A DNA stretch of 64,000 bases from Pseudomonadota bacterium. Its GTDB lineage: Bacteria; Pseudomonadota; Alphaproteobacteria; Rhizobiales; Rhizobiaceae. Numbering within the stretch: the stretch's first letter is position 1; the number at the start of each line of letters is the position of its first letter. The translations under genes and the position numbers were made by a program. The stretch lies in the NCBI GenBank assembly GCA_023457435.1, contig JAEWLS010000005.1:124001-188000 (forward strand), read 5' to 3'. Below are positions 62,888-64,000 of the stretch, piece by piece. The notes under the pieces are model-generated. The model saw nothing but the letters and a program-made list of their open reading frames with translations, made no database searches and was not told the DNA's origin.

Positions 62888-64000
62888 ATGAGCCGCGCGG
62901 TTCTCGAACAGCTCGAAGCTCGGCGCGAGCAGGCTCGCCTCGGCGGCGGCCTCAAGCGCATCGAAGCGCAGCACGCCAAGGGCAAGCTGACGGCGCGGGA
63001 GCGCATCGACGTCCTGCTCGACGAGGGTTCGTTCGAGGAGTTCGACATGTATGTCGCGCACCGCGCGACCGATTTCGGCATGGCAAGCCAGAAATACCCC
63101 GGCGACGGCGTGGTCACCGGCTGGGGCACGATCAATGGCCGCCAGGTCTACGTGTTCAGCCAGGACTTCACCGTGCTGGGCGGTTCGTTGTCCGAGACCC
63201 ACGCCCAGAAGATCTGCAAGATCATGAAGATGGCGATGCGTAACGGCGCGCCGGTGATCGGCCTCAACGATTCCGGCGGCGCGCGCATCCAGGAGGGCGT
63301 CGCGTCGCTCGCCGGCTATGCCGACGTGTTCAAGCTGAACACCGACGCATCGGGCGTGATTCCGCAGATTTCCGTCATTATGGGGCCGTGCGCCGGCGGC
63401 GCAGTCTACTCGCCGGCGATGACCGACTTCATCTTCATGGTCCGCGACTCGTCGTACATGTTCGTGACTGGCCCGGATGTCGTGAAGACGGTGACCAACG
63501 AGATCGTGACCGCCGAGGAGCTGGGCGGCGCCGGTACGCACACCAGAAAGTCGTCGGTCGCCGACGGTGCCTATGACAATGATGTCGAGGCGCTCGAAGC
63601 GGTGCGCCAACTGTTCGATTTCCTGCCGCTCAGCAATCGCGAAAAGGCGCCGGTGCGGCCTTTCTACGACGACCCGGACCGGCTGGAGAAGCGGCTGGAC
63701 ACGCTGATTCCCGACAGCGCCAACAAGCCCTACGATATGAAGGAACTCATCCACGCGCTAGCCGACGAGGGCGAGTTCTTCGAAATCCAGGAGGCCTTTG
63801 CCCGAAACATCGTCACCGGCTTCATACGCATGGAAGGCCAGACGATCGGCGTCGTCGCCAACCAGCCGATGGTGCTGGCGGGCTGCCTCGACATCGATTC
63901 CTCGCGCAAGGCGGCGCGCTTCGTGCGCTTTTGCGACGCCTTCAACATCCCGCTCCTGACGCTGGTGGACGTGCCGGGTTTCCTGCCGGGCACGGCGCAG
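62888..64000 (+). CDS. pccB: Acyl-CoA carboxylase beta subunit (PccB), 3' truncated
   Basis: Carboxyltransferase subunit of a biotin-dependent propionyl-CoA-type carboxylase; 371 codons are seen and the frame runs off the right end (full length about 510). The N-terminus GGGLKRIEAQHAKGKLTARERID is characteristic of PccB. Oxyanion-hole glycines are in NDSGGARIQEGV and GPCAGGAVYSPAM (first half-site) and a second half begins near VVANQPMVLAGCLD. The ATG at 62888 is chosen by alignment with the family start; a tiny frame overlaps it. A biotin-carboxylase partner should follow downstream. It may carboxylate a short acyl-CoA produced by the aromatic or pectin pathway. Confidence 0.95.
   Translation, partial: MSRAVLEQLEARREQARLGGGLKRIEAQHAKGKLTARERIDVLLDEGSFEEFDMYVAHRATDFGMASQKYPGDGVVTGWGTINGRQVYVFSQDFTVLGGSLSETHAQKICKIMKMAMRNGAPVIGLNDSGGARIQEGVASLAGYADVFKLNTDASGVIPQISVIMGPCAGGAVYSPAMTDFIFMVRDSSYMFVTGPDVVKTVTNEIVTAEELGGAGTHTRKSSVADGAYDNDVEALEAVRQLFDFLPLSNREKAPVRPFYDDPDRLEKRLDTLIPDSANKPYDMKELIHALADEGEFFEIQEAFARNIVTGFIRMEGQTIGVVANQPMVLAGCLDIDSSRKAARFVRFCDAFNIPLLTLVDVPGFLPGTAQ

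Overview
The window reads as high-GC alphaproteobacterial DNA, most likely Hyphomicrobiales (Mesorhizobium/Aminobacter-like). The grounds are codon usage, the plasmid/ICE-style HerA-AAA-M41 gene block, and many ABC and catabolic operons of rhizobial type. No rRNA or CRISPR array is visible. One tRNA gene is present: tRNA-Gln(CTG) at 32365-32438, minus strand.

Bases 1-32364 look like the inner end of a genomic island inserted at the 3' end of that tRNA-Gln gene. The tyrosine integrase next to the tRNA carries an in-frame TGA just before its HxLRH box, so the element is probably locked in place. From left to right the island holds four parts. (a) A defence island at 1-17412. It has a two-gene plus-strand module (truncated unknown gene and SNF2-type ATPase) convergent with a five-gene minus-strand operon: GHKL ATPase, DruA-like DUF4338 protein, 2052-aa DruE-like helicase with DUF1998, NERD-UvrD helicase and an unknown protein. 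A plus-strand HNH endonuclease gene flanks the operon. This looks like an expanded or undescribed Druantia-type system. (b) A minus-strand block at 17511-26803: an FtsH-like machine split into AAA and lid+M41 protease subunits, a PD-(D/E)XK candidate, a HerA-type ATPase and several unknown proteins. (c) A gene-poor stretch at 26804-28605 with a strikingly regular 21-bp repeat array. (d) A hydrolase/exonuclease III pair, followed by the integrase.

Right of the tRNA the DNA is catabolic. It holds a ManC-type GDP-mannose enzyme with an overlapping hydrolase. Next is a seven-gene minus-strand operon for unsaturated uronate/rhamnogalacturonan oligosaccharides: GH105, KduI, an unknown 833-aa protein, a sugar ABC importer and its ATPase, with a divergent LacI regulator. 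Then come an LLM-flavin enzyme/aldo-keto reductase pair and a Gfo/Idh/MocA oxidoreductase. A pseudouridine catabolic pair (psuK-psuG) lies downstream of a GST and another aldo-keto reductase.

Bases 51921-64000 hold an aromatic-acid type locus: two divergent LigW-like decarboxylases, an FAD hydroxylase, a peptide-type ABC importer with a fused DppD-DppF ATPase, an ACMSD-family amidohydrolase and the start of an acyl-CoA carboxylase beta subunit. A shared operator-like motif, TTAAC-N4-TAAGT, occurs four times in the three divergent intergenic regions of this locus and suggests one regulon controlled by a regulator that lies outside the window.
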